From contig CAZFDT010000035.1 in NCBI GenBank assembly GCA_964518335.1, positions 1 to 55,114 on the forward strand: a DNA stretch of 55,114 nucleotides. Reading direction: 5' to 3'. The stretch is from CAZFDT01 sp964518335. GTDB lineage: Bacteria > Planctomycetota > Phycisphaerae > Phycisphaerales > Phycisphaeraceae. The notes below the pieces were generated by a model. That model saw nothing but the letters and a program-made list of their open reading frames with translations. It did not search any database and had not been told where the DNA came from. Positions 16,109-25,164 of the stretch are shown here, one piece after another. Numbering within the stretch: the stretch's first letter is position 1; every line of letters begins with the position of its first letter. The position numbers and the translations under genes were made by a program.

Positions 16109-16609
16109 TCAGCGAGCCGTGCTGCCGGTGACGAAGCCACTGTCGGCGTCGTCCTGGGTCAGGGGCTTGTCCATTTTCGTCTTGAGAATGACCACGACGA
16201 ACTCCGACGCCATGCCCGGGCCGCCGGGCTGAGCGTCGGCGATGGTCACGCGATCGGCATCGACGCCGTGGGCGGTGAGCGTTTGCTTGACGGTGGCCAG
16301 GCGCGCTTCGTAGAGCGCATCGGCCGTGCCCTCGCGGCGGACGTTGAGTTCGCCGGGGTTGGCCCGGTAGTGATCGGCGAGAATGTCCAGGTCGCGCTCA
16401 CCCAGCGAGTTGAGCGCCGCCCCGTACTCCACGAAATGATGCGGGTAGAGCGTGTGCTGGGCGATCACGCCGCCGCGGATCGACTCGCTCTGATAGTCCT
16501 CGACCATCCATCGGTTCATGGTGGCGCGACGCTCGCGCGGCCACTGCGGCGAATCGCAGGCGGTGAGCACGAATCCGACACACACGAGCAGGAGCGGGCA
16601 CATTCTCAT
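16109..16609 (-). CDS. OmpA-like lipoprotein in the Tad operon
   Basis: 166 residues. The signal peptide has a lipobox-like VLTAC. The C-terminal half (LNSLGERDLDILADHYRANP, then LYEARLATVKQTLTAHGV) follows the OmpA peptidoglycan-binding pattern, although the usual NxxLSxxRA motif is degenerate. Tad loci elsewhere carry CpaD or OmpA-like lipoproteins that anchor the pilus machine to the wall, and this could be the counterpart. It lies 36 nt after tadC and 58 nt before tadD. The CpaD role is inferred from position only. Confidence 0.65.
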   Translation of the reverse strand: MRMCPLLLVCVGFVLTACDSPQWPRERRATMNRWMVEDYQSESIRGGVIAQHTLYPHHFVEYGAALNSLGERDLDILADHYRANPGELNVRREGTADALYEARLATVKQTLTAHGVDADRVTIADAQPGGPGMASEFVVVILKTKMDKPLTQDDADSGFVTGSTAR

Positions 16610-16645
16610 GACTGATACTCCTTGGTCGGCCGCGGCGACGGGCCG

Positions 16646-17557
16646 CTACATGTTGCTGAACAGGGCGATGATGCGGATCACCGCCGACCCGGCCATCACG
16701 ATGATGATCGCGGGAAGAATGAAGACGATCATGGGGAAGAGCATCTTGATGCCGAGCTTCTCGGCGGCCTCGGCGGCGCGCGACTGGCGCAGGTCGCGCA
16801 TCGACTCGGCGAAAACGCGCAACGCGTCGCCGATGGGCGTGCCGAATCGCTCCGACTGCACCAGCGTGCCCACGAGCGCATTGATGTCGTTGGAGTTGGT
16901 GCGCTGGGCCATGTGCCGCATCGCCATCGCGCGGTCGGCGCCCAGGTGCATCTCCAGATTCGTCAGCGCCATCTCGTCGGCGAGAATCGGGCTGACGCGA
17001 CGAATCTCCTCGGACACGGCGTTCCACGCCATGTCCAGACCCATGCCCGCGGTGACGCAGATCTCCAGCAGGTCCACGGCCTCGGGCAGGTGATGCTGAA
17101 TCTCCGTCGTGCGGGCTTTGCGGCGCATGTCCACGTACAGGCTGGGCAACAGCGACAGCGTCCACCCGCCGCCGATGACGATCATCGCCTTCACCGGCAG
17201 GATCAGGTCCATGGGCAGCACGATGGCGGCGGCGATGACCATGCCCGCCAGCAGCACCGCCATGCGCACGCCGACATAGACCAGGGCGGCGGCGGGCCCG
17301 AACATGCCGGCGTGGGTGAGGCGCATCCGCAGCGCGTCGAGCGAGGTGCTGGGCGTGACGCTGCGGCCGATGACTTCGAGGGTCTTGAGCAGCGCCGACG
17401 GCTCGCCGGTCCCGGGCAGCGCGGCGACCGTGACGTCGCCGAACTCCTCCAGCCGCATACGCAGCCGCTGCCGCCGCGCCGACTGCGCCACGACCACCGC
17501 GCCGCCGATCGACAGCACCGCGACGAACGTGAGGATGGGCACAAGCAGTTGTTCCAT
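16646..17557 (-). CDS. tadC: Tad pilus inner-membrane platform protein TadC
   Basis: 303 residues with a T2SSF (GspF) domain: LPEAVDLLEICVTAGMGLD, LVQSERFGTPIGDALRVFAE and the C-terminal FPMIVFILPAIIIVMAGSAV. Helices lie at both ends and in the middle. TadC forms the inner-membrane platform with TadB, over which CpaF drives pilin extraction. The start is MEQLLVP; the longer reading overlaps tadB. It lies 28 nt after the tadB stop. Confidence 0.92.
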   Translation of the reverse strand: MEQLLVPILTFVAVLSIGGAVVVAQSARRQRLRMRLEEFGDVTVAALPGTGEPSALLKTLEVIGRSVTPSTSLDALRMRLTHAGMFGPAAALVYVGVRMAVLLAGMVIAAAIVLPMDLILPVKAMIVIGGGWTLSLLPSLYVDMRRKARTTEIQHHLPEAVDLLEICVTAGMGLDMAWNAVSEEIRRVSPILADEMALTNLEMHLGADRAMAMRHMAQRTNSNDINALVGTLVQSERFGTPIGDALRVFAESMRDLRQSRAAEAAEKLGIKMLFPMIVFILPAIIIVMAGSAVIRIIALFSNM

Positions 17558-17585
17558 GACAGTCACACCTTGCTGCGGCGCGCTC

Positions 17586-18575
17586 CTAATACTGGAGGCG
17601 CGCAATGCGATTCATCGTGTACCACCCCAGGAGCATGGCGACGCCCCCCGCCAGGAGCATCTGACGCCCCATCGTCGTCTCGAACAGCGCCGACACGTGC
17701 GTCGGATTGGCAATGCTCAGCACCAGCAGCATCAGCAGCGGCAGCGCCAGCAGGATGCGCTTGCTGAACTGGGTCTGCGCGGCGACCACGCGGATACGCC
17801 GGCTCAGCTTCATGCGCGAGCGGATCACCTCGGCCAGTCGGTCCATCATGTCGGCGAGGTTCCCGCCGCTGCGGATCTGGATGCCCACGGACGTGGTGAA
17901 GAGCTTCAGGTCCGGGCTGTTGCTCTCGGCCGCAGCGCCGCGCAGCGACTGCTCCAGCCCCACGCCCAGCGACTGCTCCTGGCAGATGCGGGAGAAGATC
18001 GGGCCCACGGGCGCCTGCATCTCCTCGGCGGTGAGGCGGAACGCCCCCATCAACGGATGCCCGGCCCGCAACGACCGCGCGATCAACTGCAGCGCCTCGG
18101 AGAACTGCTGCTCGAACGTCTCCACGTTGCGCGCCACGCAGTAGCGCGTGTAGATCGTGAACAGCACCACCACCGCCACCGCCACGCCCACCGCCGGCAG
18201 CAGGTTGTGCGTGAACGCCAGCGTCAGCGCCGACAGCAGCACCGTCACGCCGCCCACGCCCAGCAGCACCGACTGCACCGGCACCGACCAGCCCGCGTCC
18301 TCGGGGAACCGTGCGAACCGCGACCACCGCCGCCGCAGCCACGACTCGCCCGGCACGAACGTCGTCGCCTGCTTGCCATCGACCCACAGCCGCAGCACCC
18401 GCACCCGGCCGTCGCTGTCGTCGATCTCCCCCAGCCGCCGCGCGATCGCCTTCTCCCGGGCCATCCGACGCATCGACACGAGCGTCACCACCGCCAGCCA
18501 CAGCGACAGGATCAGCCCGAAGGCGCCGCCGGCCATGAGCATCTGTCGCGCTGTCAGGTCCTCGATGAAAGGCAC
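17586..18575 (-). CDS. tadB: Tad pilus inner-membrane platform protein TadB
   Basis: 329 residues, T2SSF domain in the C-terminal half (FEQQFSEALQLIARSLRAGHPL, IQIRSGGNLADMMDRLAEVI). Transmembrane helices occur near residues 15-35, two in the middle and one at the C terminus. It pairs with TadC as the platform above the CpaF hexamer. It begins 24 nt after cpaF. Length and motif order match TadB rather than TadC. Confidence 0.92.
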   Translation of the reverse strand: MPFIEDLTARQMLMAGGAFGLILSLWLAVVTLVSMRRMAREKAIARRLGEIDDSDGRVRVLRLWVDGKQATTFVPGESWLRRRWSRFARFPEDAGWSVPVQSVLLGVGGVTVLLSALTLAFTHNLLPAVGVAVAVVVLFTIYTRYCVARNVETFEQQFSEALQLIARSLRAGHPLMGAFRLTAEEMQAPVGPIFSRICQEQSLGVGLEQSLRGAAAESNSPDLKLFTTSVGIQIRSGGNLADMMDRLAEVIRSRMKLSRRIRVVAAQTQFSKRILLALPLLMLLVLSIANPTHVSALFETTMGRQMLLAGGVAMLLGWYTMNRIARLQY

Positions 18576-18599
18576 GGCCTTCTCCTTGTCACGCTGCAG

Positions 18600-19943
18600 T
18601 TACACCTCGACCGCCTGGGCGCGCAGCATCCGCCGCTTGAACATGTCCGGCGACAGCTCGATCCCCTCGGCGTGGATGCGGCCGAGAATCTGCGGCCGAA
18701 TTCCGCACGCCTCGAAATAGCCCTCGGCCCGGCCGTCGCGCCCCAGCCCCGTCTGCCTGAACGCGAACAGGTCCTGCATGCAGATCTGCTCCCCCTCCAT
18801 GCCCGTGATCTCGCAGATCGACACCAGCTTGCGCTCGCCGCCGGTGAGCCGGTCCACGTGGATCACCAGGTTCAGCGCCGACGACATCTGCTCGCGGATC
18901 GTGCGCACCGGGTAGTTGAGTCCGGCCATCGTGACCATGTTCTCGACACGCCGCGTCGCGTCGCGCGGATTGTTGGCGTGGACGGTCGTCATCGAGCCCT
19001 CGTGGCCGGTGTTCATCGCCTGCAGCATGTCCAGCGTCTCGGCGCCGCGCACCTCGCCGATGACGATGCGGTCCGGCCGCATGCGCAGGGCGTTGCGAAG
19101 CAGGTCGCGCTGTGTCACCTCGCCCTTGCCCTCGATGTTGGGCGGGCGCGTCTCCAGCCGCACCACGTGCTCGCGGGGCAGGCGCAGCTCGGCGGCGTCC
19201 TCGATCGTCACCACGCGCTCGCCGTCGGCGATCCACTTGGACATGAGGTTGAGCAACGTCGTCTTGCCCGCGCCCGTGCCGCCGGAGATCAGGATGTTCA
19301 GCCGCGCCCGCACGCACGCCCGCAGAAAATCGCCCATCTCCGGCGTGAACGTGCCCAGGCGGACCATCTCGTCGTGCTCGATCTGGATCGTGCCGAAACG
19401 GCGAATGCTCATCGTCGGCCCGTCCAGGGCCAGCGGGGGAATGATCGCGTTGACGCGCGACCCGTCGGACAGGCGCGCGTCGAGCATCGGCGAGCTTTCG
19501 TCGATGCGCCGGCCGACATCGGCGGCGATGCGGTGGATCACCTGCATCAGGTGCTCGCTGTCGCGGAACGTGGCATTGGTCTTCTGCAGCACGCCGCGGC
19601 GCTCGATGAAGATCTGCTTGGGTCCGTTGACGAGGATGTCGCTGATGTCCTCCTCGCGCAGGTACTCCTCGAGCGGGCCCAGGCCGAAGATCTCGTCCAT
19701 CACGTCGCGCACGAGCTGCTGCTTTTCCGGGCCGGTCAACGGCACGCGCTGGTCGCGGATGAGGGCGTCGGCGCGTCGGGAGCATTCCTGGTGCAGCTCG
19801 TCGAGGCGCAGCCGCCGGGCCTCGTTCATGTCCATGGTGTCGAGCAGTTGGCGATGGATGCGCATGCGCAACTGCAGCAGGTCGCGGCGTGGGGCGCCGC
19901 CGTTGCCGGGCGAGACGGGCGTGGGATTGGAGCTGGTGTTCAT
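18600..19943 (-). CDS. cpaF: Tad pilus motor ATPase CpaF/TadA
   Basis: 447 residues of the secretion NTPase family. The N-terminal domain has DEIFGLGPLEEYL..ISDILVNGP. Walker A is GGTGAGKT (221-228), the Asp/Glu box is around VVTIEDAAEL, Walker B-like is RIVIGEVRG (292-300), and the His box is GHEGSMTTVHAN (313-324). It hydrolyses ATP at the inner membrane to assemble or retract Flp pili. It starts 3 nt after the cpaE stop, so translation is probably coupled. Confidence 0.96.
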   Translation of the reverse strand: MNTSSNPTPVSPGNGGAPRRDLLQLRMRIHRQLLDTMDMNEARRLRLDELHQECSRRADALIRDQRVPLTGPEKQQLVRDVMDEIFGLGPLEEYLREEDISDILVNGPKQIFIERRGVLQKTNATFRDSEHLMQVIHRIAADVGRRIDESSPMLDARLSDGSRVNAIIPPLALDGPTMSIRRFGTIQIEHDEMVRLGTFTPEMGDFLRACVRARLNILISGGTGAGKTTLLNLMSKWIADGERVVTIEDAAELRLPREHVVRLETRPPNIEGKGEVTQRDLLRNALRMRPDRIVIGEVRGAETLDMLQAMNTGHEGSMTTVHANNPRDATRRVENMVTMAGLNYPVRTIREQMSSALNLVIHVDRLTGGERKLVSICEITGMEGEQICMQDLFAFRQTGLGRDGRAEGYFEACGIRPQILGRIHAEGIELSPDMFKRRMLRAQAVEV

Positions 19944-19946
19944 ACT

Positions 19947-21140
19947 TCACCCGTGGATCATCAGGCCGTCGCGGCGGCCGTTGGTGGCGGCGGCGTCGAG
20001 CCGGTCGCTCCCGTTGAGCGACGCCAGGCCCTCGGCCAGTTGCCGGATGTCGCGCCGCGACACGCTGCGCGGCGCGCATTCAGCCAGGGGTCGGCCAAGA
20101 TTGATGCTCTCGACCGTCGCCCCGAAGTCGTTCTTGATCAGCCACAGCTCGCCCTCGCCCAGCGCCCGCTGCGCCTCGGCGAGACTGATCATGCTGTGAC
20201 GGCTGCGGTAGCGGTTGATCACGTGCCGGATCGAGCCGGGCGACACGCCGCGGTTGACCAGCGCCTGCTGCAGCTTGCGGGCGGCGCGCACGTCCTTGAC
20301 CGTGAGCTGGCTTACGATCAGCGTGGTCCGGCTGAGCTGGGCCAGTTGCACCGCCACGTCGATGGACACGCGCGGCGCATCGACGACCACCCAGCGATAC
20401 GCCTGGCGCGAGGCGTGGATCGCCTCCTCCAGCCGCTCGAAGCGCAGCGGGTCGGGGGCCTCGAAATTCACGCTCACCGGGTTGATCAGCACGTGCAGGC
20501 GGTCGTCGTACTTCACCGCCGTGGTCGCCACGAGCTGCGGATCGATGCGCTGCGTGTGCGCCAGCACCTGCGCCAGGCCGTACTCCCCGTGCAGTCCCAG
20601 GTACTCGGCGATCGCGCCGTAGGCGTCGTCCATGTCGATCAGCAGCGAGGGGTGATCGGCCTCGGCGGGCAGATCGCGGGCGAGGTTCACCGCCAGCGTC
20701 GTCGCCCCGCACCCACCCCCCGCCGACAGCACCGTCAGCACCGTGCCGCGCCGCTGCGAGCTGGCCGCTCGGGTGTGCAGTCGCTCGAGGATCGGCGGCA
20801 GCTCGTGCGCCAGGCTCGCCTTGCTCACAAAGTGGCGCGCCCCCGCGTTCATCGCCGCCAGCAGCAGCCCGTGGTCCGTCCCGCTGGCGACTGCCACGAA
20901 CCGCGTCGCGTTGTAGCGGGCGATCACCGGCTCAACCAGCTCCAGCATGAACGACGGGTTGGCGTCGATGTCGATCAGCGCCGCCATCGCCGGCAGGTCG
21001 GCCTTGAACTCGGCCAGCTCGCTGAGGCCGGCAAAGTCCCGCACGATCGGCGCTCCGTCCCCGTCGAACATCCCACGCACCGACTCGGCGATCGCCGCAT
21101 CGCGGCTGACAATCCAGATTTCGTTGGCTACGCGTTCCAC
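19947..21140 (-). CDS. cpaE: CpaE/TadZ-like localisation ATPase with degenerate P-loop
   Basis: About 397 residues: an atypical receiver-like domain (about 1-120) followed by a MinD/ParA-type fold with LIDMDDAYGAIAEYLG and VVVDAPR. The P-loop reads GGGCGATT, so the usual lysine before the Thr pair is Ala and the MinD signature lysine is absent; ATP hydrolysis is doubtful. TadZ/CpaE proteins place the Tad machine at the pole. GTG 21140 was preferred because GAGGA lies 6 nt upstream; a GTG at 21158 overlaps the secretin stop (GTGA). Confidence 0.85.
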   Translation of the reverse strand: MERVANEIWIVSRDAAIAESVRGMFDGDGAPIVRDFAGLSELAEFKADLPAMAALIDIDANPSFMLELVEPVIARYNATRFVAVASGTDHGLLLAAMNAGARHFVSKASLAHELPPILERLHTRAASSQRRGTVLTVLSAGGGCGATTLAVNLARDLPAEADHPSLLIDMDDAYGAIAEYLGLHGEYGLAQVLAHTQRIDPQLVATTAVKYDDRLHVLINPVSVNFEAPDPLRFERLEEAIHASRQAYRWVVVDAPRVSIDVAVQLAQLSRTTLIVSQLTVKDVRAARKLQQALVNRGVSPGSIRHVINRYRSRHSMISLAEAQRALGEGELWLIKNDFGATVESINLGRPLAECAPRSVSRRDIRQLAEGLASLNGSDRLDAAATNGRRDGLMIHG

Positions 21141-21154
21141 GCTAGATCCTCGCT

Positions 21155-22795
21155 TCACTTCATGTCGTTGGCGTCGTCGCCTTCACCGGGGGCCACTGCA
21201 GCATCTCCGCGCTCGTCAGCGGGCATCTCGTCAGCACGCGTCTCACCGGCGGGCGGTGCGGACACCGTTTCGCCGGCCGGCGCAGCCTTCGCGTTTCGAC
21301 CCGTGTGCGACGACGGGTCCATGTACCCCGCCCATGCGCCCGGGCCGCGCAGACGCTCGAGCTTCTGATCTTTCAGTGCGTCCCAACCCGCGGTGGACGC
21401 CACCTCGGGCGTGCGGCCTTCGATCTGACCGCCGGTGTACAGCTCCCAGTCGCTGGGCGCCCCGTGCAGGTCGCCCGGCACAGGCCGACGACCCGCCGTG
21501 GACATCGGCGTCACCAGTTCCACCGTCGCCAGCACCACCAGCTCGGTGTCGCGCTGCTGATAGCGCACGGAGCGGAACAGCGCCCCGAGCACCGGCACGT
21601 CGCCCAGGCCCGGAACCTTCTGGGCGCGGGCGCGCGTCTCCTGGTCGATCAGGCCCGCCAGCGCGAACGTCTGGCCGCTGCGCATCTCCAGCGTCGTCTC
21701 GGCGCGGCGCGTCGTCAGCGACGGGATGCTGAAGCCTTCGATCTGCACGGCGCCGACGTCGCTGAGCGCGCTGACTTCGGGGGCCAGGCGCAGTCGGATC
21801 GTGCCGTCGCCCAGCACGGTCGGCCGGAAACGCAGGCGGATGCCGAACTCCTTGAACTCGATGGTGATCGACGTGCCGCCGTCGCTGCCGCCGACCGAGC
21901 CCTGCACGACGGGGACGGGGAACTCACCGCCCGCCAGGAAGCTGGCCTCTTCGCCGGACATCGCCACCAGTGACGGCTCGGCGAGCACGCGGATGTACTG
22001 GTTGTCCTCCAGGGCCTCGATGAAGAACTGCAGGTCGGCGGGGGGCACGCCGAAGAACACGGTCACGTCCTTGGCGATGCTGGTGGCGGAGTTGAACTCG
22101 AAGGGGATGCCGTGCTTGGCCGCGGCGTTGAGCGGCGGGCCGATGTTGATGTTGTTCTGATTCCCCCCGATCAGCGACCCGCCGAAGAAGCTGTTGCCGG
22201 CGTGAACGGCGTTGATGCCCAGCGAGCGCAGGGCCTGGCGGCTGGCCTCGGCGACGCGCACCTTGATCAGCACCTGCTGCACGCCCGCCAGCGAGGTGAA
22301 GTCCACGAACTTGGTCCCGCTGCTCTCCATGTACGCGCGCAGTCGCGCCGCGTCCTCGGCCCGGCGCAGTGTGCCCTGCACGATCACCACGTCGCGCGAC
22401 TGCACCACCTGCAGGTCGGCGGTGGGCAACATCGCCGACAGCGAACCCTTCATGTCCTCCAGGTCCAGCTCGACGCGCACCACCTTCCGCAGCGACTTGC
22501 CGTCCTCGCTCCACAGCACCAGGTCCGTCGCGCCGGCGGCACGCGCCAGCACCACCACCTGGTCCGTGGTCACCACCTGCACGTCGGCGATCTTCGGCTC
22601 GGCGACCGACACTTTCGACACCGCCCACGGCGCCTTGATGACCGCCGAGCGGCCCGGCTGAAGCGGTATCTCCTCGCCGTTGGCGCTCTGGGCCCGCAGC
22701 GGCGCGGCGCTCCATGTGGCAAACAGGATCGCCACGCAGGCGGCGATGGTTGCAGTGGCCCTCGGGTCACGACGTTGACGACGGTGGCTGTTCAT
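21155..22795 (-). CDS. cpaC: Tad pilus outer-membrane secretin CpaC/RcpA
   Basis: 546 residues: signal peptide (ending LRAQS), the N-terminal pilus/secretin domain (LQPGRSAVIKAPWAVSKVSV), a BON-like segment, then the secretin core with the family signature VPGLGDVPVLGALFRS. The tail after about residue 430 is rich in Ala, Pro and Glu and may lie in the periplasm. It forms the outer-membrane pore for Flp pili. It follows cpaB by 48 nt and its stop overlaps the alternative cpaE start. Confidence 0.94.
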   Translation of the reverse strand: MNSHRRQRRDPRATATIAACVAILFATWSAAPLRAQSANGEEIPLQPGRSAVIKAPWAVSKVSVAEPKIADVQVVTTDQVVVLARAAGATDLVLWSEDGKSLRKVVRVELDLEDMKGSLSAMLPTADLQVVQSRDVVIVQGTLRRAEDAARLRAYMESSGTKFVDFTSLAGVQQVLIKVRVAEASRQALRSLGINAVHAGNSFFGGSLIGGNQNNINIGPPLNAAAKHGIPFEFNSATSIAKDVTVFFGVPPADLQFFIEALEDNQYIRVLAEPSLVAMSGEEASFLAGGEFPVPVVQGSVGGSDGGTSITIEFKEFGIRLRFRPTVLGDGTIRLRLAPEVSALSDVGAVQIEGFSIPSLTTRRAETTLEMRSGQTFALAGLIDQETRARAQKVPGLGDVPVLGALFRSVRYQQRDTELVVLATVELVTPMSTAGRRPVPGDLHGAPSDWELYTGGQIEGRTPEVASTAGWDALKDQKLERLRGPGAWAGYMDPSSHTGRNAKAAPAGETVSAPPAGETRADEMPADERGDAAVAPGEGDDANDMK

Positions 22796-22843
22796 GCTCG
22801 GCTCCAAACAGAAGGGGTCAGAACACGCTCACAAGCGATTCGA

Positions 22844-23842
22844 TTACGGGTTGGCCGACGGCGAGGCGTTGTCGGCCGCCAGGGGCGCGCCCAGCGGGGC
22901 CTCGGGCTCCAGCGCGAAGGTGCGCACCTCGATCTGCGTGCCGCGCAGCACGGTCACGTCCCACTTGAAGTCGCCCGGCCGCGACTGCGCCGCCGCCGGC
23001 GCCGGGGATGACCCGTCGACGACGGGGGACGCCGCCGGCGCAGACGGACCGACCGTCGCGCCCAGGTATTCAGCCAGGCCCGCCAGACGCCCCTGGTTGA
23101 GGAGCGTCACGTCGGCGTCGATGTCGGTCTTATCCAACGGATTGCGCAGCGCCAGCGACACCGTGCCGTGCTCCGAGGCCAACTGCAGCGCCTCGGCCTG
23201 GCGCGGATCGACCAGCAGGGTGACGCGCCGCGTCTTGAGGCGGGGCGACGTGCCCGCCGGCTTCTCGATGACCGTCTTTCCGGCGGGGTTCTCCACCGCC
23301 TCGCCGACCGTCTCGGCGTCGATGGCCAGCACCTCGATGCCGTGCAGCAGTGTCGTGGACACCGCCATGCCGCGCATCTCGCCGTTGTTGAGCGAGAAGC
23401 TGGCGACCACGTCCACCACGCTGCCGGGGTAGAGCAGGCCCTCCAGCCCCGCCGACAACGCCAGCTCGACGGTGACGGCCCGCTTGCCCGCCGGCAGCGC
23501 CGCCACCAGTTCCACGCCGCGCTTGTTCGAGGCGAAGCAGTCGGCCGTCAGCGCCTGGCCCGCGACCACGCGGCGCGTCAACGGCTTGCCCAGCACCTGC
23601 ACCGGCTTGGAGAGGTAGCCCGCCGGCGCCTCGCGAGCCTTCATCGTCTCCGTGCGGAACGACGGGGCCTCGATGACCGTCATCGACGGCATGTCGGCGA
23701 CGGCCACGATGACGTCCACCGGCTCCTCGCCGCGCTGATTGGCCAGGCGGTTGGGCGTCTTGCCCATCGCCGCCATCAGGAGCGCCGCGCTGAACGCCGC
23801 GATCATGCCCAGGGCCACGAGTCCGATGATGGAGAGTTTCAT
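22844..23842 (-). CDS. cpaB: Tad pilus assembly protein CpaB/RcpC
   Basis: 332 residues: an N-terminal membrane anchor (LSIIGLVALGMIAAF), a SAF domain (VIVAVADMPSMTVIEAPSF..PLTRRVVAGQALTADCF) and the RcpC domain (YPGSVVDVVASF). SAF domains may bind carbohydrate; RcpC couples the secretin to the machine. The Pro/Ala-rich C-terminal part is longer than in many homologues. MKLSIIG is the preferred start. Confidence 0.92.
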   Translation of the reverse strand: MKLSIIGLVALGMIAAFSAALLMAAMGKTPNRLANQRGEEPVDVIVAVADMPSMTVIEAPSFRTETMKAREAPAGYLSKPVQVLGKPLTRRVVAGQALTADCFASNKRGVELVAALPAGKRAVTVELALSAGLEGLLYPGSVVDVVASFSLNNGEMRGMAVSTTLLHGIEVLAIDAETVGEAVENPAGKTVIEKPAGTSPRLKTRRVTLLVDPRQAEALQLASEHGTVSLALRNPLDKTDIDADVTLLNQGRLAGLAEYLGATVGPSAPAASPVVDGSSPAPAAAQSRPGDFKWDVTVLRGTQIEVRTFALEPEAPLGAPLAADNASPSANP

Positions 23843-23885
23843 GACGAGCCTCACAATTCAGGTGTGCGATCGCGCGTCGGGCGGG

Positions 23886-24299
23886 TTAGGGTCCTTCCTT
23901 GTTCATGCTGACCTGGGCGCGCAGTTGACCGGGAACGGGAATGAACGACAGCCCCGTTAGTTCGAGTCCACCGGCGTAGGGGACGGTGACGGCGACGGTG
24001 ACGATGTCGCCGCGCTCGGCGCCGGGCGTGATGTTGGTGGTGTAGCCGGTGATACTGGCCTGCGCCAGGCGGGCGTCCACGGTGGCCTGGATGTCGGCGG
24101 GCGTGGCGTCGGTGCGGGCGCCGACGCGGGCGCCTTCGCGGGTGGCGTTGACCAGCTCGCCCTGCTTGGTGAGCAACCAGCCGTACTCGATGACGCCGAA
24201 CAGCAGCACGAGCAGGACGGGCAAAATCAGGACGAACTCGAGGCTGGCGATGCCGCGTCGCGTGTGGACGGTTCGGGATGTCAGACGGTTCCATGCCAT
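23886..24299 (-). CDS. tadE: TadE-like minor pseudopilin
   Basis: 137 residues. The prepilin-like cleavage site RRG|IASLEFVLILPVLLVLLFG has Glu at +5, followed by the amphipathic part VNATREGARVGA typical of TadE. TadE/TadF are pseudopilins processed by the CpaA peptidase and needed for pilus formation. It overlaps the end of cpaA by 19 nt. The frame upstream of this ATG is antisense to cpaA, which fixes the start. Confidence 0.9.
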   Translation of the reverse strand: MAWNRLTSRTVHTRRGIASLEFVLILPVLLVLLFGVIEYGWLLTKQGELVNATREGARVGARTDATPADIQATVDARLAQASITGYTTNITPGAERGDIVTVAVTVPYAGGLELTGLSFIPVPGQLRAQVSMNKEGP

Positions 24300-24862
24300 C
24301 GCAGAACGACTCCGCAAGCGAGGAGGGCGCCGACGAAGATGGCCGGGCCGTAGGGCATGACGTGCAGGGCCTCCTGGGGCAACTGCAGCGAGTCGCCCGC
24401 CGGCGCTCGGCCGGCGACGGCCAGCCGCAGCCGCCACAGGATGACGTAGAAGTTGGCCAGGACCTGGCTGGATCGGCGCAGCGCCAGCGCATGCACGATC
24501 GCCAGCGCGCCGCCGGCCATGAGCACCATGGCCAGCACGACCATGCCGCCGATCAGGCCCACCCACGCGCCGACGGCGGCCATGAGCTTGGCGTCGCCGG
24601 CGCCACCCCCGGCGAAAGCGTAGAGCCAGAGGAACGGCAACAGGCCCACGGCAGCGCCCGCCAGCGAATCGGCGGCGCCGCGCGGGCCGGCCTGAACCGA
24701 CGCATAGATCAGCCCCGCCAGCAGGCATCCGCCCGTCAGCCAGTTGGGTATTCGTCGCGTTCGCAGGTCCCACGCCGCGGCGACCAGCGTCACGGCCAGC
24801 ACCACGCACCACGGCGTCCAGTGCCGGTCGAGGTCCCACAGCGTTGACCACCAGTTGCCCAT
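24281..24862 (-). CDS. cpaA: Prepilin peptidase CpaA/TadV
   Basis: 193 residues, about six helices, aspartyl protease family A24. The catalytic aspartates are in AAWDLRTRRIPNWL and GGGAGDAKLMAAVGAW (the GxGD motif). It lacks the methyltransferase domain of PilD, as normal for CpaA. It processes Flp and TadE precursors at the inner membrane. MGNWWSTLWDL was taken as the start. It is 40 nt downstream of flp1. Confidence 0.93.
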   Translation of the reverse strand: MGNWWSTLWDLDRHWTPWCVVLAVTLVAAAWDLRTRRIPNWLTGGCLLAGLIYASVQAGPRGAADSLAGAAVGLLPFLWLYAFAGGGAGDAKLMAAVGAWVGLIGGMVVLAMVLMAGGALAIVHALALRRSSQVLANFYVILWRLRLAVAGRAPAGDSLQLPQEALHVMPYGPAIFVGALLACGVVLRWHGTV

Positions 24863-24902
24863 ACCGGTCCCTCTCCTCATCACGACGTGCGCTGCAGTGA
24901 AC

Positions 24903-25070
24903 TCACCCGGTCATCGACGCGGTGGTGGTGTCCATGACGCCCACCACCGCCAGGGCCAGCAGCACCAATGCGGCGGCGACCGTGGCGCCGATGAACGCCA
25001 GCAGGAGTGCGTACTCCACGCTCGTGATGGCCCGCGAGTCGGTCAGGAAATGCCTGATTCGGTTCCGCAT
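24903..25070 (-). CDS. Flp-type pilin 1 (short)
   Basis: 55-residue Flp/Fap pilin. The processing region DSRA|ITSVEYALLLAFIGA has Glu at +5 and the adjacent Tyr typical of Flp, with Ala instead of Gly at -1. The hydrophobic helix runs to about residue 45. The start is an ATG at 25070. The mature protein would be about 41 residues. It lies between the second pilin and cpaA. Ala at -1 may make it a slower peptidase substrate, hence perhaps a minor subunit. Confidence 0.85.
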   Translation of the reverse strand: MRNRIRHFLTDSRAITSVEYALLLAFIGATVAAALVLLALAVVGVMDTTTASMTG

Positions 25071-25164
25071 CGACGAGCCTCACGAGCGTGGGGTAGCACA
25101 ACCACCGGCGTGGCGCGATCGTGGCGCCTGCGCCGTCACCGACGGGTGCTGCAGGGGGCGGGGA

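Noticed and set aside
17304..21368. Plus-strand open frame of 1354 codons
   Set aside because: Antisense to the tadC-tadB-cpaF-cpaE genes; His/Arg/Gln-rich low-complexity translation produced by GC-rich codons on the other strand.
23886..24851. 321-codon reading of the TadE frame
   Set aside because: Everything upstream of the ATG at 24299 is antisense or out-of-frame over cpaA and low-complexity; only the last 137 codons are TadE.
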